Of a stretch of 55,831 bases of DNA, positions 17,550 through 24,710 are shown in pieces. The position numbers and the translations under genes were made by a program. Under the pieces are notes generated by a model. It had not been told where the DNA came from and searched no databases. It saw nothing but the letters and a program-made list of their open reading frames with translations. How positions within the stretch are numbered: the stretch's first letter is position 1; every line of letters begins with the position of its first letter. This DNA comes from an uncultured Eubacterium sp. (GTDB lineage Bacteria; Bacillota_A; Clostridia; Lachnospirales; Lachnospiraceae). The DNA lies in the NCBI GenBank assembly GCA_910589045.1, contig CAJUSH010000018.1:1-55831 (forward strand), given 5' to 3'.

Positions 17550-18608
17550 CTAGGACAGCTTATGCAAGGCCACGCAGTTGGGCTTATCTACCTGGATCGG
17601 CTTGCTGTCCATGAGAAAATAATTATGCTCATAATTTACCTTGAAGGTGCATATCTCATTATTTTCGTGATTTAAAACGATAAAGTGCCGGTTATCCGGT
17701 AATACGCGGATCGACTTCGGGAATTCCCCGCTGATCCGGCTGTTGCAGTTTAAGGTCAGAAGTCCCGTCTTCTGATCGATATCGTAGATGACCGCGGAAT
17801 TGACACCGGCGTTTGCGACGTAGAGATGCTTCCCGTCCGGCGAAATCGTCATCGCCGTTGCGCTGCAGATATCGTCGTCATGCGGGTCCGTCGTCGTGAT
17901 CTCCTGCAAAAAGTCAAACTCCGGCTCCCCATGGCGCTCCTCGTAGCGGTACACATTGACACAGTTGCGCAGCTCGCAGAGCACATAGGCAAACCGCCCG
18001 TCGTTGGAAAAGCGCATGCTCTTCGGCGCGGAATCGATCTGGCAGTGCAGAATATCCGTATTGCGCATCTTCCCGGTCTCCCAGTTCACATGATAGAGCT
18101 TCACATGATCCAGCCCGCCGTCCACCGCGCACAGGTATTTCTGATCCGGCGTCAGACGCACACAGTTCACGTGGGGACGCGAGCTCCGCTCGGCGATACA
18201 GCGGCCCATACCCTTGTGGAACACGCCGTCCGCGATTCCCATGATACTGCCGTCCTCCGGATTTAAGCGCATGAGCGCCACACGCCCGTCGTGATAGCCG
18301 CCCACCATGATATACTGGTCATCCTCCGAGATATCCACAAAGCAGCCGCGCATCCCGCCCGTCCACTGATGATTGATCTTTTCCAGATCACCGTCCGGCA
18401 GAATACGGAATGACTGCACACCCTCATCCGCGATGGAATACAGGTATTTCCCGCTGTGGGAAACGACCAGGTAGGAGGCGTTGTTGATCGGAATGACCTT
18501 GCGCTCCTTCATCGTCCCCTGCTCCACATCCAGGTCATACAGATGGATGCCGATGCTGTTCTCATAGGTGTACGTTCCCACATATGCTACATATTTGTCC
18601 TTACTCAT
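17550..18608 (-). CDS. Lactonase-family seven-bladed beta-propeller protein
   Basis: The 352-residue protein resembles the 6-phosphogluconolactonase (YbhE/Pgl) beta-propeller family: repeated blades of the type SHSGKYLYSI, SEDDQYIMVGGY, TPDQKYLCAVDGG, SNDGRFAYVLCE, SPDGKHLYVAN and LPDNRHFIVLNHEN. Some members hydrolyse 6-phosphogluconolactone; many have unknown substrates, and no pentose phosphate genes are nearby. There is no signal peptide, so it is cytosolic. Its ATG overlaps the stop of the upstream U32 gene (ATGA), so translation is coupled. Confidence 0.88.
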   Translation of the reverse strand: MSKDKYVAYVGTYTYENSIGIHLYDLDVEQGTMKERKVIPINNASYLVVSHSGKYLYSIADEGVQSFRILPDGDLEKINHQWTGGMRGCFVDISEDDQYIMVGGYHDGRVALMRLNPEDGSIMGIADGVFHKGMGRCIAERSSRPHVNCVRLTPDQKYLCAVDGGLDHVKLYHVNWETGKMRNTDILHCQIDSAPKSMRFSNDGRFAYVLCELRNCVNVYRYEERHGEPEFDFLQEITTTDPHDDDICSATAMTISPDGKHLYVANAGVNSAVIYDIDQKTGLLTLNCNSRISGEFPKSIRVLPDNRHFIVLNHENNEICTFKVNYEHNYFLMDSKPIQVDKPNCVALHKLS

Positions 18609-19840
18609 TGCTCATCATCTTCCTTTCTTCGTAAGATATCATATGTGTCAAGAGGGCCGCCCAGATCAATCCAAAGCTTTTGCTTCGGATGCGGCGCACT
18701 CGCCTGTTCCACTCCGTTCTCATCTACAATCCGCCGGACGGTCACTTCGATATTATCGCCGTTCGGCTTCATCACCTCGATGGTCTCCCCCACCGAAAAT
18801 TTATTGCGCTGTTCGATTCCGTAAAGCCCCTGCCCGTTCACGGCCCCCACAATGCCCAGGTACGTGTATTCCTTCACATAGGTATTGCTGTCGTAGATCT
18901 GCGTCTTATCATCCGGCTTCCCGAAGAAAAATCCGGTTGTAAACTGCCGGTAAGTACAATTTGAAATCTGATCCAGATACCACGGCAGATGCTCCCTGTA
19001 AAGCTTGGGCGACTTCACATAATCGTCTATCGCCCTGCGGTACGTCCGTGCCACCGTCGCCACATACAGCGCCGTTTTCATTCTGCCCTCGATCTTGAAG
19101 CTGTCGATCCCCGCATCTATCAGCTCCGGTATATATTCGATCATACACAGATCCTTGGAATTGAAGATGTAGGTGCCGCGCTCATTCTCATAGACCGGAA
19201 AATATTCCCCCGGCCGCGTCTCCTCCATCACCGCATATTTCCAGCGGCACGGGTGGGTACAGGCACCCCGGTTGGCATCCCTGCCCGTAAAGTAATTGGA
19301 AAGCAGACAGCGCCCCGAATAGGAAATACACATCGCACCGTGGACGAAGGTCTCGATCTCAAGCTCCGGCGGTATGTGTGCCCGGATCTCCTTTATTTCT
19401 CTCAGGGACAGCTCCCTTGCCGAGACGACGCGCTTTGCACCCAGACTCTGCCAGAACAGATAGGTGCCGTAATTTGTATTGTTCGCCTGTGTACTGATGT
19501 GGAGCTCCATGTCGGGCAGTACCTCCCGGGCAATCTGAAACACACCGGGGTCGGAGATGATCAGCGCGTCCGGACACACGTCCCTTAGCTCCTCAAAATA
19601 AGCCCGCACCCCGGCAAGATCGCCGTTGTGCGCTAAAATATTGGCGGTCACATACACCTTCACACCGCGGGCATGTGCAAATGCCACGCCCTCCTTCATC
19701 TCCTCCAGCGTAAAGTTTTTCGCCTTCGCACGCAGTCCGAAGGCCTCCCCGCCGATGTAAACGGCGTCCGCGCCGAAAACGACCGCGATCCGCAGCACCT
19801 CCAGGCTGCTCGCCGGAACCAAAAGCTCAGGTACTCTCAT
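18605..19840 (-). CDS. Peptidase U32 family protein, TrhP-like tRNA hydroxylation enzyme
   Basis: U32 proteins of this type (E. coli TrhP/YegQ, B. subtilis YrrO) hydroxylate wobble uridine 34 in tRNA in a prephenate-dependent way, despite the peptidase label. The protein starts MRVPELLVPASSLEVLRIAV, continues with GADAVYIGGEAFGLRAKAKNF, and has the cysteine-rich signature CISYSGRCLLSNYFTGRDANRG followed by ACTHPCRW, expected to hold an iron-sulfur cluster. The frame extends to 19933, but GAGGAAGG lies just before the ATG at 19840, giving 411 residues. It directly follows trmR, whose enzyme methylates the hydroxylated base. Confidence 0.88.
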   Translation of the reverse strand: MRVPELLVPASSLEVLRIAVVFGADAVYIGGEAFGLRAKAKNFTLEEMKEGVAFAHARGVKVYVTANILAHNGDLAGVRAYFEELRDVCPDALIISDPGVFQIAREVLPDMELHISTQANNTNYGTYLFWQSLGAKRVVSARELSLREIKEIRAHIPPELEIETFVHGAMCISYSGRCLLSNYFTGRDANRGACTHPCRWKYAVMEETRPGEYFPVYENERGTYIFNSKDLCMIEYIPELIDAGIDSFKIEGRMKTALYVATVARTYRRAIDDYVKSPKLYREHLPWYLDQISNCTYRQFTTGFFFGKPDDKTQIYDSNTYVKEYTYLGIVGAVNGQGLYGIEQRNKFSVGETIEVMKPNGDNIEVTVRRIVDENGVEQASAPHPKQKLWIDLGGPLDTYDILRRKEDDEQ

Positions 19841-19955
19841 GTCCTTCCTCTCTCCTAACGATACTGTTCCAAACCCTCCCGTCCCACGGGAAGCCGGTCC
19901 CGCCAGCCGCCCCACGCAGGCCCGTCCGCACATCCGCCTTTGCCCGCCGTGCCGC

Positions 19956-20606
19956 TTATGCCTTCACGCTCACCGCCGCGCCGTCGCCCACGGCAAGCAC
20001 CGTGGTTTTCAGGCACGCGTGGTGCGTCAAGGTATACAGATAATCCCGCATACGCCTGTGGATCGTGCGGTTACGCCGCGTCACCGCAAAGCGGGATTCG
20101 ATGATTTCTCCGTCAAAGAGCACGTTGTCGGTGATCAGCACACCCCCGTCCTCCAAAAGCTCCACGATATCCGGCAGCAGCAGCGGATACTGCCCCTTTG
20201 CCGCATCCATGAAAATCCAGTCAAAATGCGCGCCCTGCGCGCGCAGACCAGGCACGATGCTGCCCGCATCCCCCGCAAGCAGGGTGATCTGCCCCTCTTT
20301 TCCCGCACGGCGGAAATTTTCGCGCGCCCTTGCAATCCGCGGCTCCCAGTTCTCAATCGTTGTGATCCTGGCTGCCGCCTGACCGTACTGCGCCATCAAA
20401 AGCGCAGAAAACCCGACGGCAGTTCCGATCTCCAAGAGACGCTCCGGCCGCTTCAGGGCCAGCAGTACCTTCAGGAGGCTCTGCATATCCTTTCGGATAA
20501 TCGGAACGTCCTGCGCGAGCGCTTCCGCCTCCAGCGCATCCAGAAACGCACCGTTTCCGGACTCCAGTGAGGAGAGGTACGTCAAAAGTCGTTCGTCCAC
20601 AATCAT
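19956..20606 (-). CDS. trmR: tRNA 5-hydroxyuridine methyltransferase (YrrM-like O-methyltransferase)
   Basis: TrmR methylates 5-hydroxyuridine 34 to 5-methoxyuridine using S-adenosylmethionine, widening codon reading. The 216-residue protein has the class I methyltransferase motif LLEIGTAVGFSALLMA, the ITTIENWEPRIARAREN motif, and the metal-dependent O-methyltransferase signature WIFMDAAKGQYP followed by GGVLITDNVLFDG. Its ATG overlaps the stop of the MltG-like gene by 4 bp. With the U32 gene downstream it forms a two-step modification module, as in B. subtilis yrrM-yrrN-yrrO. Confidence 0.88.
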   Translation of the reverse strand: MIVDERLLTYLSSLESGNGAFLDALEAEALAQDVPIIRKDMQSLLKVLLALKRPERLLEIGTAVGFSALLMAQYGQAAARITTIENWEPRIARARENFRRAGKEGQITLLAGDAGSIVPGLRAQGAHFDWIFMDAAKGQYPLLLPDIVELLEDGGVLITDNVLFDGEIIESRFAVTRRNRTIHRRMRDYLYTLTHHACLKTTVLAVGDGAAVSVKA

Positions 20607-20974
20607 TCTTCCGCCTCTTCTTCCTCGGGCGGCACGAGCGCCGCCATCAGCTCCCTGGCCGTCATCGACGTATTCACCGTGTAAACACCCGGCTCCTCCT
20701 GAAACCCCGCGAGCTTTGCCTGCAGGAAGAACAGTCTCGCATCCCGCACCAGACCCTTTTCCTCCAGAACCTCCGCCAGATCGCCCATTCCCATATCAGC
20801 CGTGACCTGCACAAGCATGTCCGTACCATCGCCCTTTGAAACCGCCGGCTCCGTGTACACACGATAACCGAAGTCATAGCATTTCAGCCCAATCTGATAA
20901 AGTCCGCAGACGACCAGCACGCTCAGCAGTACGGTAATACTGATGCTGAGCACCCGCAATACAATTTTGGTCAT
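20603..20974 (-). CDS. Short membrane protein resembling the N-terminus of MltG
   Basis: This 123-residue protein has one N-terminal membrane helix (residues 5-27) and a small outside domain with the pattern VTADMGMGDLAEVLEEKGLVRDARLFFLQAKLAG and GVYTVNTSMTARELMAAL. This matches the LysM-like subdomain at the start of MltG (YceG), the lytic transglycosylase that ends glycan strands. The catalytic YceG domain, normally another 200 residues, is absent, and the protein ends in an acidic tail EEEEAEE. The gene sits where yrrL (mltG) sits upstream of yrrM in Bacillus, so it is probably a reduced MltG relative. No frameshifted remainder is visible: trmR follows at once. Confidence 0.75.
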   Translation of the reverse strand: MTKIVLRVLSISITVLLSVLVVCGLYQIGLKCYDFGYRVYTEPAVSKGDGTDMLVQVTADMGMGDLAEVLEEKGLVRDARLFFLQAKLAGFQEEPGVYTVNTSMTARELMAALVPPEEEEAEE

Positions 20975-21032
20975 AGCAACCTCCTATCGTTACGGCCCGC
21001 CCTTTTACCTGCCCGCAACGGAATCCGGCCGA

Positions 21033-21410
21033 TTAAAAATCTCCCTGATAGCAACTGCCCAAAAAGTCGGTGTCAAAATCCAGATTTTCCATAATCGTCC
21101 AGTTTACCCGCTGAAACATGCGGCACAGCGCCAGCTCCGCCGCGAGAAATTCCTGCACGAAGGGGTTCTCCCTGAGATCCCCGTTCTGCTCCTCCACGCG
21201 GTCAATCTGTTCAAACAAATCCTCTGCGCCGCTGCTTTGCAATGCATACCAGTCCGCGCGAAATTTATCAATGCGCTGCTGCAGTCCCGAAAACTCGGCC
21301 ACCTTTGCCTCGGCCTGGCGGAAGCGTATATACTCCTCACTGCTTTTCATGGCTGCCACGAGCTGCTCCAAAGCAGCCTCTATACTGTTTTGCCTGTTCT
21401 GTTCATCCAT
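21033..21410 (-). CDS. YlbF family protein
   Basis: YlbF/YmcA-type proteins are small helical proteins; in B. subtilis YlbF, YmcA and YaaT form the Y-complex, which acts with RNase Y on mRNA maturation and affects competence and biofilm. The 125-residue sequence has the family pattern EEYIRFRQAEAKVAEFSGLQQRIDKFR and a C-terminal helix. It lies downstream of the RNase J gene, keeping an RNA-decay theme. A mobile element lies between the two genes. Confidence 0.8.
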   Translation of the reverse strand: MDEQNRQNSIEAALEQLVAAMKSSEEYIRFRQAEAKVAEFSGLQQRIDKFRADWYALQSSGAEDLFEQIDRVEEQNGDLRENPFVQEFLAAELALCRMFQRVNWTIMENLDFDTDFLGSCYQGDF

Positions 21411-21420
21411 AAGCTACTCT

Positions 21421-21601
21421 TTTCTGTCGTTACTGTTCACTCCGCATCCGGTGACGGGCAGTCTGAACATGAAGCCTTGCGCCGCGAAGTCCAGGCTGCT
21501 GTCTGAGTCATGTTCTCCCGCAGCGAATACCCTCGCTTCGCCGGGGCAGACGCTGCGTACCGGGGCACGCATCGCCCGGGTGTGAAAAGTAACCTTCTGT
21601 C
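21421..21601. mobile_element. GTTAC-family MITE-like element with divergent core (21429-21593)
   Basis: The element is bounded by GTTACTGTTCAC (21429-21440) and GTGAAAAGTAAC (21582-21593), inverted repeats matching 11 of 12 bases. It is flanked by TTTCTGTC (21421-21428) and CTTCTGTC (21594-21601), a 7/8 direct repeat consistent with a decayed 8-bp target-site duplication. The 141-bp core has little visible similarity to that of the 146-bp copies. It lies between rnj and ylbF and has no credible ORF. Confidence 0.7.
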
Positions 21602-21625
21602 CATGTTAAATAAGGTAAAGAAACG

Positions 21626-23293
21626 CTACACCTCCATGATGATCGGGATGATCATCGGACGGCGCTTTGTCTCCTTCCACACAAAACCGCCCAGCGCATC
21701 CTTGATCTCCTGCTTGATCCTGCCCCAGTCGGTCACACCCTTATCCGTCAAATGCTCCATCGTCTCATTCAAAACGGCCTGTGCGTCGTCCATCAGATCC
21801 CCGGCGTCCCGCACATACACAAAGCCCCGGGAAACGATATCCGGCCCGGCAAGCACCTGCCCGGAGCCGCCCTCTAAGGTAAGCACCACGATGATGATGC
21901 CCTCCTCCGCCAGTATATGCCGGTCTCTGAGCACGATGTTTCCCACATCGCCCACACCGAGACCGTCCACCATCACGTCGCCCACATGAACCTTTCCGGT
22001 CACCTTTGCGCCGTTTTCATCCAGCTCGAGCACATCGCCGGAATTGATGATCAAAATATTGTCCTTCTCCATGCCAAGGTCCCGGGCGATCTTCGCCTGT
22101 GCCATGCGGTGCTTGTACTCGCCGTGAATCGGAACCGCATACTTCGGGTGCAGGAGGGAATAAATAAGCTTGATATCCTCCTGACAGGCATGTCCCGACA
22201 CATGGACGTCCTGAAAAATGACCTCCGCGCCCTTGCGGGCAAGGTCGTTAATCACCTTTGAAACCGCCTTCTCGTTGCCCGGGATAGGATTCGAGCTGAA
22301 CACGATGGTATCGTTGGGCCGGATGCTCACCTTGCGGTGCGTACCGTTCGCCATACGCGAAAGCGCCGCCATGGACTCGCCCTGACTTCCGGTCGTGATG
22401 AGCACGGTCTTTTCCGGCGGATAGTTTTTCAGATGCTCGATATCGATAAGCGTCTGATCCGGTATATTGATATAGCCAAGCTCCGTGGCGGTGGAGATGA
22501 TGTTCACCATGCTCCGTCCCTCCACCACAACCTTTCTTCCGTGTTTACATGCCTGGTCGATAATCTGCTGCACCCGGTCCACATTCGACGCAAAGGTGGC
22601 AACAATGATCCGGTTGTTCGGATGCTCCTCAAAAATATTTCCAAGCGCCCTCCCCACGGTCTTTTCCGACATCGTAAAGCCGGGCCGCTCGGCGTTTGTA
22701 CTGTCACACATGAGCGCAAGCACGCCCTTTTTCCCGATCTCGCCAAAGCGCTGCAGGTCAATTGCGTCACCGAACACCGGTGTATAATCCACCTTAAAGT
22801 CACCGGTGTGCACAACCGTCCCTGCCGGTGAGTAGATTGCCAGCGCCGCCGCATCCTGGATACTGTGGTTTGTCTTGACAAACTCCACACGGAAGCACCC
22901 TGCGTTGATGTGCTGCCCGTACTTGACGATTTTTTTCTTGACCTTCGAGAGCAGGTCATGCTCCTCGAGCTTATGGTCGATAATCCCCATCGTCAGCTTT
23001 GTCGCATAGATCGGCACGTTTACCTCACGCAAAATATAGGGCAGCGCGCCGATGTGGTCCTCGTGTCCGTGGGTAATAAAAAATCCCTTAACCTTGTCGA
23101 GATTTTCCTTCAGATACGTCACGTCGGGAATGACCAGGTCGATTCCGAACATGTCGTCCTCCGGAAAGGATAAACCGCAGTCCACAACAATAATACTGTC
23201 CTCATATTCAAAGGCAGTAATATTCATTCCAATCTGCTCTAAACCGCCTAAAGGAATGACTTTCAACTTTTTATTCTGTTTTTCTTTCTTCAA
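21626..23293 (-). CDS. rnj: Ribonuclease J
   Basis: RNase J is a zinc-dependent exo- and endoribonuclease for mRNA decay and rRNA processing. The 555 residues show the metallo-beta-lactamase motif HGHEDHIG at residues 75-82, the beta-CASP domain with MCDSTNAERPGFTMSE, IVATFASNVDRVQQ and ITTGSQGESMAALSRMA, and a C-terminal domain with PIHGEYKHRMAQAKIA. The start is TTG, 6 bp after GGAGG. It follows the DUF1292 gene by about 130 bp. Confidence 0.95.
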   Translation of the reverse strand: MKKEKQNKKLKVIPLGGLEQIGMNITAFEYEDSIIVVDCGLSFPEDDMFGIDLVIPDVTYLKENLDKVKGFFITHGHEDHIGALPYILREVNVPIYATKLTMGIIDHKLEEHDLLSKVKKKIVKYGQHINAGCFRVEFVKTNHSIQDAAALAIYSPAGTVVHTGDFKVDYTPVFGDAIDLQRFGEIGKKGVLALMCDSTNAERPGFTMSEKTVGRALGNIFEEHPNNRIIVATFASNVDRVQQIIDQACKHGRKVVVEGRSMVNIISTATELGYINIPDQTLIDIEHLKNYPPEKTVLITTGSQGESMAALSRMANGTHRKVSIRPNDTIVFSSNPIPGNEKAVSKVINDLARKGAEVIFQDVHVSGHACQEDIKLIYSLLHPKYAVPIHGEYKHRMAQAKIARDLGMEKDNILIINSGDVLELDENGAKVTGKVHVGDVMVDGLGVGDVGNIVLRDRHILAEEGIIIVVLTLEGGSGQVLAGPDIVSRGFVYVRDAGDLMDDAQAVLNETMEHLTDKGVTDWGRIKQEIKDALGGFVWKETKRRPMIIPIIMEV

Positions 23294-23425
23294 ATGAAAC
23301 CTCCTAAATAAAATACCGGCACGCGCCGCGTTGCGCCGCCTGCCATATCGTCGGAAGGCATTTCAAAATACTTCGTACCGGCCTTTCTGCCTTCCTCCTG
23401 TCGGATATAAAGCCTGCCCGGGGCG

Positions 23426-23680
23426 CTAGACGATCTCCACGTCGTCCATCATCTCAGCGAACACCTTTGCAAGCGCGTTTAATTCCGTGTCATCCTCCAC
23501 CATATCGTAGGTGGATTCCCCGTCCGATTCGATGGTTTCCTTCATAATATAACAATCACAGTCCCCATCTGCATCCTCGGTCACCAAAATATAGTTATAT
23601 CCGTTAATCTTCGTCTGCTCTAATACATAAAATTCGACACTTTCCCCGTCTACCGGGTCTTTGAACTCGACCTTTTCCAT
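23426..23680 (-). CDS. DUF1292 domain-containing protein (YrzB-like)
   Basis: An acidic 84-residue protein with the DUF1292 pattern VEFYVLEQTKINGYNYILVTEDADG and a C-terminal AKVFAEMMDD. The function is unknown. In Firmicutes it is regularly found after ireB and ruvX, as here, pointing to a co-transcribed housekeeping cluster. GGAGG precedes the ATG. Confidence 0.85.
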   Translation of the reverse strand: MEKVEFKDPVDGESVEFYVLEQTKINGYNYILVTEDADGDCDCYIMKETIESDGESTYDMVEDDTELNALAKVFAEMMDDVEIV

Positions 23681-23698
23681 AAGCGACCTCCGTATACG

Positions 23699-24145
23699 CT
23701 ACTGCGCGCGCTCCTCCTGCTCCCTCATCGCCTGCGCATCCATATAGCCCTGTAAAATAAAAACAGCTGCAAGCTCGTCCACATATTCCTTTCGTTCCTG
23801 ACGGCCAAGGCCCGCCTCCATCATTGAACGGTCTGCGGCAACCGTCGTAAGGCGTTCGTCCCAAAGCGTCACCGAAAGCCCGGTCCGTTTCTCAAGCAGC
23901 TCCTTAAATTCCTTTGTTTTTTCGCAGCGCGGTCCTTCCGTACCGTTCATATTCTTCGGGTAGCCCAGCACCAGATGGCCCACCTCATACACCCCGATCA
24001 GCTCCTCAATACGCGCAAGCGTCTGGCGCATCCTTTTCTCTGATTTTCTGCGCACGATCTCCACCCCCTGCGCGGTAATCCCCAGAGGGTCGCTGACCGC
24101 CACACCCACGGTTTTCGAGCCGAAATCCAATCCCATGATCCGCAT
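23699..24145 (-). CDS. ruvX: RuvX/YqgF family Holliday-junction-resolvase-like nuclease
   Basis: RuvX (YqgF) has an RNase H-like fold and is involved in 16S rRNA 5' processing, with proposed Holliday junction activity. Motifs are MRIMGLDFGSKTVGVAVSD, LVLGYPKNMNGTEGPRCEK, VTLWDERLTTVAADR and DELAAVFILQGYMD, holding the acidic catalytic residues. The frame extends upstream to 24190, but the family start and spacing favour the ATG of MRIMGLDFG, giving 148 residues. It lies 13 bp after ireB. Confidence 0.92.
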   Translation of the reverse strand: MRIMGLDFGSKTVGVAVSDPLGITAQGVEIVRRKSEKRMRQTLARIEELIGVYEVGHLVLGYPKNMNGTEGPRCEKTKEFKELLEKRTGLSVTLWDERLTTVAADRSMMEAGLGRQERKEYVDELAAVFILQGYMDAQAMREQEERAQ

Positions 24146-24158
24146 CATACACCTGTCA

Positions 24159-24419
24159 TCACATAAAATTCTGCCTGATGTAATCGTCAAGCAGCTCCTC
24201 CACCAGCTCGTCCCGCTCCACCTTCATGATCAGGCTGCGTGCATTGTTGTGGCTGGTGATATAGGTCGGATCACCGGACATGATGTAACCCACGATCTGG
24301 TTCAGAGGGTTGTAGCCTTTCTCCGACAGAGAGCTGTAAACGACCTCCAAAACGTCCCTTACCCGAATCTCCGGTTCCTTTTCCACTTTAAAAAATTGTG
24401 TCTGGTTCTTATCCTGCAT
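24159..24419 (-). CDS. ireB: IreB family regulatory phosphoprotein
   Basis: IreB (UPF0297, YrzL) is a small protein phosphorylated by the IreK/PrkC-type Ser/Thr kinase in Enterococcus and linked to cephalosporin resistance. The 86 residues contain the conserved VLEVVYSSLSEKGYNPLNQIVGYIMSGDPTYITSHNNAR block. It heads the operon ireB-ruvX-DUF1292-rnj; alaS, often upstream in Firmicutes, is absent, with mtaB and a mobile element there instead. Confidence 0.93.
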   Translation of the reverse strand: MQDKNQTQFFKVEKEPEIRVRDVLEVVYSSLSEKGYNPLNQIVGYIMSGDPTYITSHNNARSLIMKVERDELVEELLDDYIRQNFM

Positions 24420-24511
24420 AATTCCACGTCCTTATATGTGCTTTGTGGCTGCCGGTTTTCCTCGCAGCATCTTCTCTCTTTTGTTCCGTATCGCAAGCAC
24501 TACTCGGTATT

Positions 24512-24540
24512 ATTTTAATATAGTTGTGTAAAAAATTCAA
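24512..24540 (-). promoter_or_regulatory. Probable sigma-A promoter of ireB operon
   Basis: -35 TTGAAT (24535-24540), 17-bp spacer, -10 TAAAAT (24512-24517) on the minus strand. The -35 lies only 8 bp from the duplicated target site of the mobile element, which therefore inserted just upstream of this promoter. Confidence 0.55.
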
Positions 24541-24548
24541 CCTTTATT

Positions 24549-24710
24549 CACGAATGGTTACTATTCACGGCTCGGGAGCCGCTCATAGTAACGATTCGGG
24601 GCGATATTGAGAGTTTTGCTTCGCAAAAATCGCCCCTCACACCTGAATCATGTTCTTACGGACTGCGCAGTAAATGCGCATTCCTGCCCCGTGAAAAGTA
24701 ATCACGAATG
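24549..24710. mobile_element. GTTAC-family MITE, copy A (24557-24702), with 8-bp target duplication
   Basis: A 146-bp non-coding element starting GTTACTATTCACGG and ending CCGTGAAAAGTAAT, flanked on both sides by CACGAATG (24549-24556, 24703-24710). Inside are three hairpins: GTTACTAT/ATAGTAAC enclosing GGCTC/GAGCC (24557-24592), GGGGCGAT/ATCGCCCC enclosing TTTTGC/GCAAAA (24598-24636), and GCGCA/TGCGC (24665-24679). It differs from copy B at 34765 in three bases. It overlaps the last 47 bp of mtaB. It has no transposase, so it must be moved in trans. Confidence 0.85.
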
